A stretch of 64,000 nucleotides of DNA from Bacillota bacterium (GCA_023249475.1 JAHFCO010000004.1:23378-87377), one strand, 5' to 3'; positions 10,054-19,231 are shown, counted from the first letter of the stretch. Numbers and translations: made by a program. Notes: generated by a model from the letters alone, not told the origin.

Positions 10054-11749
10054 GGGTTTTCACCTCCCGCTCATGGCCGATGAAATGATCGACCAAGGTT
10101 TCCGGAGGCAATCCGAGACGCATCGCCAATGTATAGAGCGAGGTTTGTTTGAGGTTGGCTTTCTGGATGATTTCATTATCGCTCAAGACCTCGACGACCA
10201 AGTCGTCGGCGATTTTTTCCCCGTCGGCGAATACGATCGCCCGATCGGTGTATTCGATCGCCAGATGCATGTCGTGGGTGATGAAGATGATCGTGATCCC
10301 GGTCTGGCGGTTAAGGTCGTCCAGGAAATCCATGATTTCCGTGTAATGGCGATAATCCTGCCCGGCCGTGGGTTCATCGAGAATCAAGACTTCCGTATCC
10401 AGCGCCAACATCGCGGCGACGGTGATGCGCTTGCGCTGTCCGTAGCTTACCGCGCTAACCGGCCAGTTCCGCATCGGCCACAGACCGCATACCGTCAAGG
10501 CATGCTGTACCCTCTCGTCGATTTCCTGTTGAGGTAGATTGCGTAGCGTCAATGCGAACGCGACTTCGTCCTTGATGATGTTTTTCACCAGCATTTGGTT
10601 GGGGTTCTGCATCACGAAGCCGATTTTCTCGCCGATCTCACGGATCGACCACGACTTCAAATCGGTTTTCTGAAACGTAATGTTCCCATGGTCGGGACGG
10701 ACGATCCCGCACAACAACTTGGCCATCGTCGACTTCCCCGCCCCGTTTTTCCCGATGAACGCGATCTTCTCGCCTTTTCGCACTTGAAAAGAGATGTTTT
10801 TGATGGCTTCCTGCGTATCGTAGGAGAAACGTACGTTCGTCGCTTCGATCAACACTTCCCCGGGATAATGTGCTTTCGGCTGGATTTCCGTTTGAATGAA
10901 GTTCAAAAGCGAAGCGCGGTAGGGATCGAGATTGAAACGGGTGACGGAAGACGGATGGTCGTCCGCATGAAGGACGCATCCCGCATGGTGCATCTGCGTG
11001 ATGAACAGGGGTTCGCGAATCCCGATTTCAGGTAAGAGTTTTCCGCATAACAGGGTGTCGGCGTCGCCGTCGAACACGATGCGGCCTTCATCCATCACCA
11101 AGATCCGGTCGACCTCGCGATGCAGGACGTCTTCCAGGCGATGCTCGATAATGACGACGGTTTTCCCTTGGGCATGGATATCGTCGATCAACTCCACCGC
11201 GTGCATCCCGGCTTTCGGATCAAGGCTGGCCAACGGTTCGTCGAAAAGCACGATGTCCACGTGCTCGTGCAGAACGCCCGCCAGCGATACTTTTTGTTTT
11301 TGTCCCCCCGACAAGGCATAGGGGACGTGGTTGAGGAAGTCCTGCATCCCGACGATCGAGGCGGCCGCGATCACCTGGGGGATCATCATCGACCGTTTGA
11401 CCGCCTGGTTCTCAAGGGCGAAGGCGATGTCCTCGCCGACCGACAAAGCGACGAACTGGGCGTCGGAATCCTGTAGGACCGTCCCGACGTGCTTGCTTAA
11501 CGAAAAGATGCCGGCATGGCGTGTATCCATGCCGGCCACCTTGACTTCGCCGGTCGATTCACCTTTGAAGGAGAACGGGATCAATCCGTTGATGCAGTTG
11601 GCCAAGGTCGACTTCCCGCTTCCGCTGGGACCCAGGATCAACACTTTCTCCCCTTCATAGATCGTAAGATTGATTCCATGCAAGGTCGGTTCGCTTTGCG
11701 ATGCATAGCGGAACCCGAAATCATGGAATTCGATCACCGGATTCTTCAT
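10046..11749 (-). CDS. ECF transporter double ATP-binding protein (YkoD-like)
   Basis: The protein has 567 residues and two fused ABC ATPase domains. The first has Walker A GPSGSGKST, signature LSGGQKQKVSLAG and Walker B IVLFDEPLASLDP. The second (from about residue 300) has Walker A GKNGAGKST, a diverged signature VSYGQRKRI and Walker B LILDEPTAGQD. Fusion of both EcfA domains is typical of the YkoD group, which pairs with UPF0397 or YkoE S components. It starts 2 bases after the S-component stop and overlaps ecfT. The signature of the second half (SYGQ for SGGQ) may make the two sites unequal, as in many heterodimeric ATPases. It powers uptake at the membrane. Confidence 0.92.
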   Translation of the reverse strand: MKNPVIEFHDFGFRYASQSEPTLHGINLTIYEGEKVLILGPSGSGKSTLANCINGLIPFSFKGESTGEVKVAGMDTRHAGIFSLSKHVGTVLQDSDAQFVALSVGEDIAFALENQAVKRSMMIPQVIAAASIVGMQDFLNHVPYALSGGQKQKVSLAGVLHEHVDIVLFDEPLASLDPKAGMHAVELIDDIHAQGKTVVIIEHRLEDVLHREVDRILVMDEGRIVFDGDADTLLCGKLLPEIGIREPLFITQMHHAGCVLHADDHPSSVTRFNLDPYRASLLNFIQTEIQPKAHYPGEVLIEATNVRFSYDTQEAIKNISFQVRKGEKIAFIGKNGAGKSTMAKLLCGIVRPDHGNITFQKTDLKSWSIREIGEKIGFVMQNPNQMLVKNIIKDEVAFALTLRNLPQQEIDERVQHALTVCGLWPMRNWPVSAVSYGQRKRITVAAMLALDTEVLILDEPTAGQDYRHYTEIMDFLDDLNRQTGITIIFITHDMHLAIEYTDRAIVFADGEKIADDLVVEVLSDNEIIQKANLKQTSLYTLAMRLGLPPETLVDHFIGHEREVKTHE

Positions 11750-11751
11750 GA

Positions 11752-12330
11752 TTATTCTTTCGTCAGGTTCTTGGATCCGCCATAACGTTTCGCGAGTAAG
11801 AACAGCAACGGGATGCCCAACAAAGTCAAGACGAGCACGTTGGACGCGCCGCCGGTCAGCGACTGCATGAAGGTGATCGTCAATTCGCCGCCGTAGAACA
11901 AGACGGTGAAGATCGGCGTAATGACGCCGAATGCCAAGGCGTTGGCCAATACGGCGATGATGGCGAAGATGACGGCGTGTTTAACGTTGAAGATGCCCTC
12001 GTCGATACGGGCTCCGTAGACCGGAAGCAAACCGACGAAGAAACCCAGGACGGCGTTCCCGATCGACCAGTCGAACCAGAAACCCCAACCGCCGATCAAG
12101 TCGGCCAATACATTCCCGACGCCGCAGGCGACCAAGGCCGGAACCGGTCCGAACAAGGCGCCGACGATGACCGGAATCAACATCGCGGTGGTCAGCTTGG
12201 TGTTGGTGAAGACTTGGACGCCCCCGTAGACCATCAAGACCCCGAACAAGGCGGCGCCGATGGCGACCGCGACGATGGTCTTGGTATTCCATTCCCCGAC
12301 AATCAATTCGATGATACTCTTCTTCTTCAT
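11752..12330 (-). CDS. ECF transporter S component, UPF0397-like
   Basis: The start at 12330 has the ribosome site AAAGGAGGG and gives 192 residues (MKKKSIIELIVGEW). Five or six membrane helices and segments such as VAIGAALFGVLM, LIPVIVGALFGPVPALVACGV and WSIGNAVLGFFVGLLP resemble the UPF0397 family of substrate-capture proteins, which pair with YkoD/YkoC-like ATPase and EcfT. It is the first gene of the operon ecfS-ecfA-ecfT-peptidase-SAM hydrolases. The family substrate is not established; the linkage to two SAM hydrolases and a dipeptidase might point to an adenosyl compound, a vitamin precursor or a small peptide, but that is inference only. Confidence 0.82.
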   Translation of the reverse strand: MKKKSIIELIVGEWNTKTIVAVAIGAALFGVLMVYGGVQVFTNTKLTTAMLIPVIVGALFGPVPALVACGVGNVLADLIGGWGFWFDWSIGNAVLGFFVGLLPVYGARIDEGIFNVKHAVIFAIIAVLANALAFGVITPIFTVLFYGGELTITFMQSLTGGASNVLVLTLLGIPLLFLLAKRYGGSKNLTKE

Positions 12331-12355
12331 AGCATACCCTCCTTTGGATAGTTTT

Positions 12356-12385
12356 ATTATACCCCTTTTCCTGAAAACAAATAAA
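12356..12385 (-). promoter_or_regulatory. Promoter of the ECF operon
   Basis: On the minus strand a perfect -10 TATAAT lies at 12361-12356, 26 bases before the S-component start. The -35 is poor: TTTATT/TTATTT with 17-18 base spacing. It lies between the speB terminator and the operon and is the only promoter-like element there. Confidence 0.6.
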
Positions 12386-12412
12386 GCGTTACAATGAATT
12401 TTCACTCCTTTT

Positions 12413-12443
12413 CAACACAAAAAAAAGGAACCGGAGTTCCTTT
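12413..12443 (-). terminator. Terminator after speB
   Basis: On the minus strand AAAGGAAC pairs with GTTCCTTT around a 4-base loop (12424-12443) and is followed by a run of eight T. The speB stop codon lies in the first arm. Confidence 0.85.
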
Positions 12444-13308
12444 AGCGTAATCTGTTTTTCGAGAGGGCGATCAGCGATTCGCGCGTGATCTTGCAGGCGA
12501 GGGCCGTGCTGGCGCCCGAATGGTCGTAGATCGGGGACAATTCGTTGATGTCCATCCCCACGACGCGCAGATGGCTCATGTGGATGACGGAGTTCAAAAG
12601 GTCCATGAAGCCGATCCCGCCGGCTTCCGGCGTACCGGTTCCCGGGAAATTGGATGGATCCAATACATCGAGGTCGATCGTGATGTAGACGGGGACTTCG
12701 CCCAGATTGGGCAGGATGTCCTTCAAGGTCTCGCAGGTCGATTTTTCGATGTAGTTATGTTGCTGGGCGAAGATGAATTCATCGCGCGCCCCGGAACGCA
12801 ATCCGAAATGGAAGATCTTCCCGTCGCCGACCAAGTCGTAGCAGCGTTTGAGCACGGTCGCATGGGAGAACCATTCGCCGTAATAGGTGTCGCGCAGGTC
12901 GGTGTGGGCGTCGAAGTGGATGATGTGGAGGTCGGGGTATTTTTCATAGACGGCGCGGACAGATCCGAAGGTGACGGTGTGTTCCCCGCCGATCATGAAC
13001 GGGACTTTCTCGTCGTTCACGATTTCCTTGGCGTGTCGGTAGATCTCTTCCAAGGCGCGCTCGGCGCTGCCAAAAGGCAGGACGAGGTCGCCGGAATCGA
13101 AGACGCTGCATTGGACCAAATCATAATCCTGGTACGGGCTGTAGGTTTCCAATCCGATCGATTCGGCGCGGATCGCACTGGGTCCGAAGCGGGTCCCCGG
13201 ACGAAACGAGGTGGTGGAGTCAAACGGTGCGCCGAAGATCACGATGTGCGAATCTTCGTATTCCTTATCGCATCCGACGAAGGTGGAGACGTTTTTATTC
13301 ATGGTCAT
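12442..13308 (-). CDS. speB: Agmatinase
   Basis: The 288-residue protein is a ureohydrolase with all dinuclear manganese motifs: GGEHTVTFG, HFDAHTDLRD and TIDLDVLDPSNFPGTGTPEAGG. The last form, with PG before TGTPE, is typical of agmatinases rather than arginases. It hydrolyses agmatine to putrescine and urea. It overlaps speE by 14 bases and closes the operon speD-speA-speE-speB, supplying the putrescine that SpeE aminopropylates. Start 13308 follows AAAGGAG; ATG 13302 is an alternative. Function rests on motif and operon together. Confidence 0.94.
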   Translation of the reverse strand: MTMNKNVSTFVGCDKEYEDSHIVIFGAPFDSTTSFRPGTRFGPSAIRAESIGLETYSPYQDYDLVQCSVFDSGDLVLPFGSAERALEEIYRHAKEIVNDEKVPFMIGGEHTVTFGSVRAVYEKYPDLHIIHFDAHTDLRDTYYGEWFSHATVLKRCYDLVGDGKIFHFGLRSGARDEFIFAQQHNYIEKSTCETLKDILPNLGEVPVYITIDLDVLDPSNFPGTGTPEAGGIGFMDLLNSVIHMSHLRVVGMDINELSPIYDHSGASTALACKITRESLIALSKNRLR

Positions 13309-14149
13309 TTTTCAACAACTCCTTTACATAGTTGGGAAGCGCGAAGCAACCCACATGAAGTTCGGTGTTATAATACTTGGTTTTCAGGTTCAATGCATTC
13401 CATTTGACCGCATCCAGGTCTTTGATCGGATCGAATTTCTTCGAAGCGAAGCCAAACAGCCAATAGCCCGAAGGATAGGTCGGGATATGCGCCTGATAGA
13501 CGCGCGCGATCGGGAATTTCTCGCGGATCCGGCGATGCGCGCGTTGCATCGCGACGGCGTTGAAACTATAGTAGGGGCTTTCGTGTTGGTTGACCAGAAT
13601 CCCGGATTCGCTCAGGGCGTTGTAGCAGTTGCCGTAGAATTCACGGGTGAACAAGCCTTCGCCCGGACCGACCGGGTCGGTCGAGTCGACGAGAATCAAA
13701 TCATAGTCGTTCTTTTTCGAACGGACGAATTTCAAGCCGTCTTCGAAGTGCAGTTTGACGCGCGGGTCGTCGAAGGAACAGGCGGTCGACGGAAAGAACT
13801 GACGGCAGACCGTCACGACTTCCTCGTCGATTTCGACCATGTCGATGTGTTCGATGCTGGCGTAGCGGCAGAGTTCGCGGATCGTCCCGCCGTCGCCCGC
13901 GCCGATGACCAAGACCCGCTTGATGTCGGGGTTGACGGACATGGGGACGTGCACGATCATGTCGTGGTAGATGAACTCGTCTTTTTCGGTGATCATGATG
14001 TAGCCGTCCAGACTGAAGAATTTCCCGAATTCCGGGGATTGGAAAACGTCGATGCGTTGGAAGTCGGACTGTTTGCTTAAGAGTTGACGGTCGACTTTGA
14101 CGGAGAAACGGACGTTTTCCGTATGTTGTTCGGTGAACCAGAATTCCAT
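13295..14149 (-). CDS. speE: Spermidine synthase
   Basis: The 284-residue aminopropyltransferase matches the usual SpeE length. An N-terminal beta domain (WFTEQHTENVRFSVKV) is followed by a Rossmann domain with YHDMIVHVP, VLVIGAGDGGTIREL (dcSAM binding), VEIDEEVV, FEDGLKFV and the catalytic LVDSTDPVGPGEGLF. It transfers an aminopropyl group from decarboxylated SAM to putrescine. The start has CTGGAGG 7 bases upstream. It follows speA by 3 bases and overlaps speB, so all four polyamine genes are translationally linked. Confidence 0.95.
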   Translation of the reverse strand: MEFWFTEQHTENVRFSVKVDRQLLSKQSDFQRIDVFQSPEFGKFFSLDGYIMITEKDEFIYHDMIVHVPMSVNPDIKRVLVIGAGDGGTIRELCRYASIEHIDMVEIDEEVVTVCRQFFPSTACSFDDPRVKLHFEDGLKFVRSKKNDYDLILVDSTDPVGPGEGLFTREFYGNCYNALSESGILVNQHESPYYSFNAVAMQRAHRRIREKFPIARVYQAHIPTYPSGYWLFGFASKKFDPIKDLDAVKWNALNLKTKYYNTELHVGCFALPNYVKELLKNDHE

Positions 14150-14152
14150 GGG

Positions 14153-15604
14153 TTATACCTCCAGTACGTTGATGTATTCGATGGCGGTGTCTTCGATGCC
14201 GGTCAGGAAACTGCCCCTGTCCTTGGCGTAGAGGATGTAGTCGATGGCTTCCTGCGTGATCAGTTCGCCGGGGGCCAGGATCGGGATGCCGGGCGGATAG
14301 ACCATGATCGATTCGCCGGCGATTTCATCCAAGGCTTCGACGATCTTGACTTTCTTCTGCGTGGCGTAGAAGGCGCGCTGCGGGGAGACGCGGACGATCG
14401 GGGAGACGTATTCGTAGGTGATCATCCCGAAGTCTTCCTTGGCGTAGTTTTCCTGGATGTCCATCAAGGCGCTGATCAGACGTTCGATGTCTTGCCTCTT
14501 GTCGCCGATCCCGACGATCGCCAGGATGTTGCCGAGGTCGCCCAGTTCGACCTGGATGTCGTATTCGTCGCGCAGGATGTCGTAGACTTCGATCCCGGCC
14601 AAACCGATGCCGCGCGTATGGATCGTAAGTTTGGTCGTATCGAAATTGGCGATGTTCCCGCCGTTGATGATGTCGCTTCCGAAACAATAGAAACCCGGGA
14701 TCTTGTTGATCTCGGTGCGTGCGTAGTCCGTCAGCTGCATGACCCTGGAAAACTCTTCTTCCCCGTGCAACGCCAAGAACTTGCGCGTGATGTCCAGGGA
14801 GGAAAGCAGGAGGTAGCTGCCGCTGGTCGTATGGGTGAGGTTGAGCACTTGGCGCACTTCCCCCATCATTTTGGGATCTTGGATGAGCAGGAAGGAGCTT
14901 TGGGTTAAGCTTCCCCCGGTCTTATGCATGCTGACGGCGGCCATGTCGGCCCCCGCGGCCATCGCGCTGACCGGCAGTCCGCTCTTAAAGTAGAAATGCG
15001 TCCCGTGGGCTTCGTCCACGATGACTTTCATGTTGTGTCTGTGGGCGAGTTCCACGATCGCGGGAAGGTCGCTGCAGATGCCGTAGTAGGTCGGGTTGTT
15101 GACGAAGACGGCCTTGGCGTCGGGGTTCTTGAGGATCGCTTCTTCCACATCCTTCAGTTGCATCCCCAAGGGGATGCCCAGTTTGGGATGGACGCCGGGG
15201 TTGACATAGACCGGGATCGCCCCCGTCAAGATCAAGGCGTAGATGGCGGAGCGATGGACGTTGCGCGGCAGGATGATCTTCTCTTCCTTCCGTGCGACGT
15301 TCATGACCATCGCCTGGACGGCGGCGGTCGTACCGTTCACGATGAAAAAGGCATGTCCGGCCCCGAAGGCCTGGGCGGCGATTTCCTCCGCCTCCAAGAT
15401 CACCCCGACGGGGTGGCAAAGATTGTCCAGATCTTTGCGTGAATTCATATCGAAACGAAGGCATTTGTCGCCTAAAAACTCCCGAAGCATCGGGTTGCCC
15501 TTGCCCTGCTTATGTCCCGGAACGTCGAACGCGACGGTCCGCTTGTGCGTATGCGTGATCATCGCTTCCGCGATGGGCGCCTTGCTTTGATCGAGTTGTG
15601 TCAT
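14153..15604 (-). CDS. speA: Arginine decarboxylase (Orn/Lys/Arg decarboxylase family)
   Basis: The 483-residue PLP enzyme is of the YaaO/SpeA type found in Bacillota. It shows [12 protein letters not shown], a GTTAAVQAM cofactor-binding loop, [11 protein letters not shown], and the PLP lysine in [12 protein letters not shown], with a C-terminal [11 protein letters not shown] motif. Family members act on arginine, lysine or ornithine; the agmatinase gene in the same operon makes arginine the likely substrate. It overlaps speD by 4 bases (ATGA). It makes agmatine, the first step to putrescine. Confidence 0.93.
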   Translation of the reverse strand: MTQLDQSKAPIAEAMITHTHKRTVAFDVPGHKQGKGNPMLREFLGDKCLRFDMNSRKDLDNLCHPVGVILEAEEIAAQAFGAGHAFFIVNGTTAAVQAMVMNVARKEEKIILPRNVHRSAIYALILTGAIPVYVNPGVHPKLGIPLGMQLKDVEEAILKNPDAKAVFVNNPTYYGICSDLPAIVELAHRHNMKVIVDEAHGTHFYFKSGLPVSAMAAGADMAAVSMHKTGGSLTQSSFLLIQDPKMMGEVRQVLNLTHTTSGSYLLLSSLDITRKFLALHGEEEFSRVMQLTDYARTEINKIPGFYCFGSDIINGGNIANFDTTKLTIHTRGIGLAGIEVYDILRDEYDIQVELGDLGNILAIVGIGDKRQDIERLISALMDIQENYAKEDFGMITYEYVSPIVRVSPQRAFYATQKKVKIVEALDEIAGESIMVYPPGIPILAPGELITQEAIDYILYAKDRGSFLTGIEDTAIEYINVLEV

Positions 15605-16416
15605 TGAACCTCTTCCTCTTGGTAGATGTTTTCCCCGCTGAAAATCTCAATCATTTCTTTGTATAAGGCGTCGTGGATCTCGCGGCGCTGCGTCGGACGC
15701 AGGTCGTCGGGATCCGTATTGAACATGTAGTTCTCAAGGTCGATGTGGTTGATCATCATCTTGGTGTGGAAGAGGTTGGTATGGTAGACGTTCACGTCCA
15801 GCGCGTCGTAGCGCTTCAGCGTCTTCTTGTCGATGAAGTTCTGGATCGAGGTGATGTCGTGGTCGATGAAGAATTTCTTCCCTTCCAGGTTGCGCGTGAA
15901 GCCCCGTACGCGGTAGTCGATCGTGATGATGTCCGAATCGAAACTGCCGATCAGGTAATCCAGGGCTTTGAGCGGCGAAATGCGGCCGCAGGTGGAGACG
16001 TCGATGTCGACCCGGAAGGTCGAGATGTTCTGGTCGGGATGATGTTCGGGATAGGTATGCACGGTCACATGGCTCTTGTCCAGGTGGGCGAGGATGGTAC
16101 GCGGCGTGACTTCCCCGCTCATGTTCAACGAGGGGTCCTTCAGTTGTTCTTCGACCGGCTCTTCGCTGATCAAGACCGTGACGCTGGCGCCTTGCGGGTC
16201 GTAATCCTGCTTGGCGATGTTGAGGACATGGGCGCCGATGATCTCGGTGACGTCGCAAAGGATCTTGGTCAGACGCGCCGAATTGTATTGTTCGTCGATG
16301 TAGGTCAGGTAGTCCTTGTGTTCCCTCTCGCTCTTGGCATAGCAGATATCGTAGATGTTGAAACTCAATGTTTTCGTCAAGTTATTAAATCCGTAAAGAG
16401 CGATTTTCTTGTTCAT
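15601..16416 (-). CDS. speD: S-adenosylmethionine decarboxylase proenzyme
   Basis: The ATG at 16416 has the ribosome site AGGAGGG at a 9-base distance; a GTG two codons earlier is too close to it. The 271-residue size and the sequence [17 protein letters not shown] are those of the Escherichia coli-type SpeD, where the serine of the KSH motif (here about residue 115) undergoes self-cleavage to form the pyruvoyl cofactor. [17 protein letters not shown] supplies the other conserved catalytic residues. It produces decarboxylated SAM for SpeE. It is the first gene of the polyamine operon and has its own strong promoter. Confidence 0.94.
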   Translation of the reverse strand: MNKKIALYGFNNLTKTLSFNIYDICYAKSEREHKDYLTYIDEQYNSARLTKILCDVTEIIGAHVLNIAKQDYDPQGASVTVLISEEPVEEQLKDPSLNMSGEVTPRTILAHLDKSHVTVHTYPEHHPDQNISTFRVDIDVSTCGRISPLKALDYLIGSFDSDIITIDYRVRGFTRNLEGKKFFIDHDITSIQNFIDKKTLKRYDALDVNVYHTNLFHTKMMINHIDLENYMFNTDPDDLRPTQRREIHDALYKEMIEIFSGENIYQEEEVQ

Positions 16417-16451
16417 TTCCACAAACCCTCCTGTTTATCAATGCGAAACAA

Positions 16452-16479
16452 ATTATACAGTATTATTAAAAATCCGCAA
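16452..16479 (-). promoter_or_regulatory. Promoter of the spermidine operon
   Basis: On the minus strand -35 TTGCGG (16479-16474) and -10 TATAAT (16457-16452) are separated by 16 bases. The leader is about 30 bases long, too short for a riboswitch. It lies directly downstream of the terminator of the preceding gene. Confidence 0.75.
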
Positions 16480-16521
16480 CCCTTTTCCCTTGATTTCACC
16501 AACTTTTTCACCCTCGCATCT

Positions 16522-16554
16522 TTCAAGAAAAAAAGCCTCGTCCAAGAGGCTTTT
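16522..16554 (-). terminator. Terminator after the CcdA-thioredoxin gene
   Basis: On the minus strand AAAAGCCTC pairs with GAGGCTTTT around a 6-base loop (16531-16554), followed by TTTTTTTCTT. Confidence 0.88.
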
Positions 16555-16560
16555 CGCGCA

Positions 16561-17751
16561 TTAATAAAAGTTGAGTTGCAACCATGCCGGCTTCAAAATC
16601 ATCAGTAATCCGATCAGGACCATGATGATCCCGCCGACCAGATGCGACCATTTCCCGTACTTCGTGGAGATGCCCGTCAAGGTCATCGTCTTCATGGCGA
16701 TGAAAAACACCAGCAGGTCGTCCAAGAGGAAGAACAGGATGTAAAGCAGGAGATAGCCGACATATTGGAAGGCGTCGAGGTTCTGCAGCGCCAAGATCTG
16801 GGTGAAGATGACCGGGAATCCCGCCGAACAGAGCAGTTCGATGAAATTGACGGACAAGGCCAGGCCCATGATGCCCAAAATCGCCAGATAGAACACCGGT
16901 TGGTTGGAGATCGACAGGACTTTTTTCTTCAGTTTCTTGCGCTTGTCGTCGTCGACGACTTCGCACCCGTCGTCGGGTGTTTTCAAGAACGAGCGGAAGT
17001 TGAAGACCCCGCCCGCGATCGCGACCGCCCCGATGGCGTAGCGGACGTAGGCGATCGATCCGAAGAACACGGTGATGTTGAGCCAGGATAGCATGAAGAG
17101 GAAATACATCGCGGCGGAAGTGATAAGGAACGCCCCGCCCAGGATCCACATCTTCTTGCGGTCTTCCATACGGAACAGCATGCCGATCAAGAAAAGCAGG
17201 GTCCACATGGCGCAGGGGTTGAATCCGTCAAGGATACCCAAAACGATCGCGACCAGCGGGATGGATACGGTCGCCATGTCCACGGTGCCGAAGAACGGAA
17301 GCGTGACGGTCGAACCGCCGGTGTAGTCGACCGTCCCCGTACCGGGTTTGACGATCCCCAACATTTCGCCGACCAAATCGCGGACCGGGTTTTCCTTGGT
17401 GTCCGCGATCGCATCGAGGATGGTTTGGTCGGTGATGCCTTCGGTGAACCCCGAGATGCGGTATCTTCCGATCAACACGAAAGGAACGGTCTTGATCGGA
17501 GCCCCGATCAGATCGCCGACTTTCTTCATCAATTCCCGGTTGGCTTCGTTTTCGATGACTTCAAAACGATGGAATTCAAGGGTCGGATCCTCTTCACCCA
17601 ACTCGTTCAGGAACACTTCCTGGTTGGCGCAGTGGATGCAGGTTTCCGAGTAAAAGACGTAGATATGGAGTTTGGCGGGGGCTTCCTCGGCCGATACAGG
17701 CAATAGGAACGCGAACATCAACAATCCGATGAATAAGATCCGTTTAATCAT
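16561..17751 (-). CDS. Thioredoxin-fold plus CcdA/DsbD-like membrane thiol transporter
   Basis: The 396-residue protein opens with a signal peptide (about 1-22, ending VSAEEA). A periplasmic-side thioredoxin domain follows with FYSETCIHCANQE, whose CIHC is the redox pair, then VPFVLIG. From about residue 165 there is a six-helix membrane domain with DGFNPCAMWTLLFLIGM near its start and LLCSAGFPVIF later; the two cysteines match the redox pair of CcdA/DsbD. Known: such proteins carry electrons from cytoplasmic thioredoxin across the membrane to outside thiols. The gene overlaps a small thioredoxin by 8 bases, which is likely its cytoplasmic electron donor. The fusion of a sensor-like outer domain to the membrane part is less common than CcdA alone. 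Confidence 0.85.
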   Translation of the reverse strand: MIKRILFIGLLMFAFLLPVSAEEAPAKLHIYVFYSETCIHCANQEVFLNELGEEDPTLEFHRFEVIENEANRELMKKVGDLIGAPIKTVPFVLIGRYRISGFTEGITDQTILDAIADTKENPVRDLVGEMLGIVKPGTGTVDYTGGSTVTLPFFGTVDMATVSIPLVAIVLGILDGFNPCAMWTLLFLIGMLFRMEDRKKMWILGGAFLITSAAMYFLFMLSWLNITVFFGSIAYVRYAIGAVAIAGGVFNFRSFLKTPDDGCEVVDDDKRKKLKKKVLSISNQPVFYLAILGIMGLALSVNFIELLCSAGFPVIFTQILALQNLDAFQYVGYLLLYILFFLLDDLLVFFIAMKTMTLTGISTKYGKWSHLVGGIIMVLIGLLMILKPAWLQLNFY

Positions 17752-18004
17752 GGAAGACTTCCTCTTTGAGTTCTAAGGCGGTACGTTCGCCGACGATGCG
17801 CCGGATTTCCTTCCCTTCCTCATCCAACACGATGAAGACCGGTAAGGTTTTTCCGACGGTATAGGGTGCGACTTTCTCTTCGTCGAAATCCAGATCCAGG
17901 ATTTCCAGCGAATAGCGCGCGGTCAATTCTTTCAATTCACGAAGACGTTTATGGACGATGAGACAAGCGGGACACCAGGTCGCCGAGATCATGACGACTT
18001 TCAT
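17744..18004 (-). CDS. Small thioredoxin-like protein
   Basis: The 86-residue thioredoxin fold has ATWCPACLIVHKRL at residues 8-21, so the redox pair is CPAC, and the cis-proline TLPVF near residue 54. No signal peptide is present, so it is cytoplasmic. It lies between the cysteine desulfurase (2-base gap) and the membrane thiol transporter (8-base overlap). The inferred role is reduction of the CcdA-like partner or turnover of the persulfide made by the desulfurase. Confidence 0.85.
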   Translation of the reverse strand: MKVVMISATWCPACLIVHKRLRELKELTARYSLEILDLDFDEEKVAPYTVGKTLPVFIVLDEEGKEIRRIVGERTALELKEEVFHD

Positions 18005-18005
18005 T

Positions 18006-19112
18006 TCAATCGGCCGTCCGTTCTTTCAAGGCTTGGATCAATTGTTCGAGCTCGTCCATGGTGGTCAGATGGGAGAGGCTGATGCGGATGCTGGAGGTCG
18101 CGCGGGCTTCGTCCTTGGTGATCGCATGGACCGAACGGGAGAACCCTTCCTTCCCGCTGCATGCGCTGCGCGCCGTGAGATAAATCCCGCGTTCGCTCAA
18201 CCATTCCACCGTCTCGTCCGAATCTTTGCCTATGAGGCTAAGATTGAGGATATGGGGGATTCCGTAGCGATTGGTGTTGAAGGTGATGGAGGGGATTTCG
18301 CCCAAGGCTTCGCGGAGCTTGTCGTTCATCGCCTTGACATGGTCGAATCTTCGAACCTCGTCGAAGGTGAACAGTTCGATCGCTTTGGCCGCCGCCGCCA
18401 CGAAGGACACCGCCGGGGTTCCGGATCGGACGTTGGTGAGGCTTTTCCCGCCATTGATCAAGGGGATCAGTTCCAAACCTTGGTTGCGGATCAATCCGCC
18501 GATCCCTTTGGGACCGTAGAACTTATGGACGCTGAACGAAACCAGGTCGAACGCGTTGAGGTCGATGGGGCATTTCCCGATCGCCTGGGTCGCGTCGCAA
18601 TGGAAGAGCACGCCTTTTTCACGGGCGATCAGCGCGGCTTCTTCGACCGGTTGACGGATCCCCGTCTCGCTGTCGACCGCCACCAAGGTCACCAGGCAGG
18701 TGTCTTCCCGGATCAATGACGTCAGCGACTCCAGATCATAGCGTCCGTCTTCATCCAAGGTCACGAAGTCCAGGTCATAGCCCGCACGCATCAGATAGGT
18801 CAGAGGGGCGACGACGGAGGAATGTTCGATCAAGGACGAGACGATGTGTTTCTTTTCGGGCAACTTATTCGCAACCCCTTTGATCGCCAAATTGTTGGAC
18901 TCGGAAGCGCCGGAGGTAAACACGATTTCCTTTTGGATCAAGCCCAGACGCGTCTGGATCGATCGGATCCGTTCATCCAAAAAAGCCCGGGATGTTCGTC
19001 CAAGAGCATGGGAGGCATTGGGGTTGGCAACATAATCGCGGTCCGCTTCCAGCAACGCCTTGGAAACTTCAGGGTCGCATGGCGTGGTCGCGCTGTAATC
19101 GAAGTAGGGCAT
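18006..19112 (-). CDS. Cysteine desulfurase (NifS/IscS family)
   Basis: The 368-residue aminotransferase-fold PLP enzyme begins YFDYSATTPCDPEV. It has FTSGASESNNLAIKG, HCDATQAIGK, the PLP lysine in SVHKFYGPKGIGGL, and the sulfur-carrying cysteine in ARSACSGKEGFS near residue 320. The extended loop after the cysteine and the total length resemble group I NifS-type enzymes. No IscU, SufU or ThiI gene adjoins it, so the sulfur acceptor is unknown. It is transcribed with the thioredoxin and CcdA-like genes. Confidence 0.92.
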   Translation of the reverse strand: MPYFDYSATTPCDPEVSKALLEADRDYVANPNASHALGRTSRAFLDERIRSIQTRLGLIQKEIVFTSGASESNNLAIKGVANKLPEKKHIVSSLIEHSSVVAPLTYLMRAGYDLDFVTLDEDGRYDLESLTSLIREDTCLVTLVAVDSETGIRQPVEEAALIAREKGVLFHCDATQAIGKCPIDLNAFDLVSFSVHKFYGPKGIGGLIRNQGLELIPLINGGKSLTNVRSGTPAVSFVAAAAKAIELFTFDEVRRFDHVKAMNDKLREALGEIPSITFNTNRYGIPHILNLSLIGKDSDETVEWLSERGIYLTARSACSGKEGFSRSVHAITKDEARATSSIRISLSHLTTMDELEQLIQALKERTAD

Positions 19113-19197
19113 GGAATCACCTTCCGGCTTTCATTGTATCACAATCGACTTACTTTTCGTTCGTCCGACACTCTTTTCACCTGCTTTTCAAAGAGTG

Positions 19198-19226
19198 GGA
19201 AAAAAGGAATCCTTGCAGGATCCCTT
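19198..19226 (-). terminator. Terminator after the M23 peptidase gene
   Basis: On the minus strand AAGGGATCCT pairs with AGGATTCCTT (one mismatch, 3-base loop; 19204-19226), followed by TTTTTTCCC. Confidence 0.8.
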
Positions 19227-19231
19227 GCGTT

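Noticed and set aside
9130..10083. Long + strand frames opposite the ECF, polyamine and other minus-strand genes (also 12520-13407, 13211-14080, 15673-16608)
   Set aside because: They mirror the codon bias of the real genes, are rich in Asp, Arg, Gly and His in shadow patterns, lack ribosome sites and contradict clear families on the minus strand.
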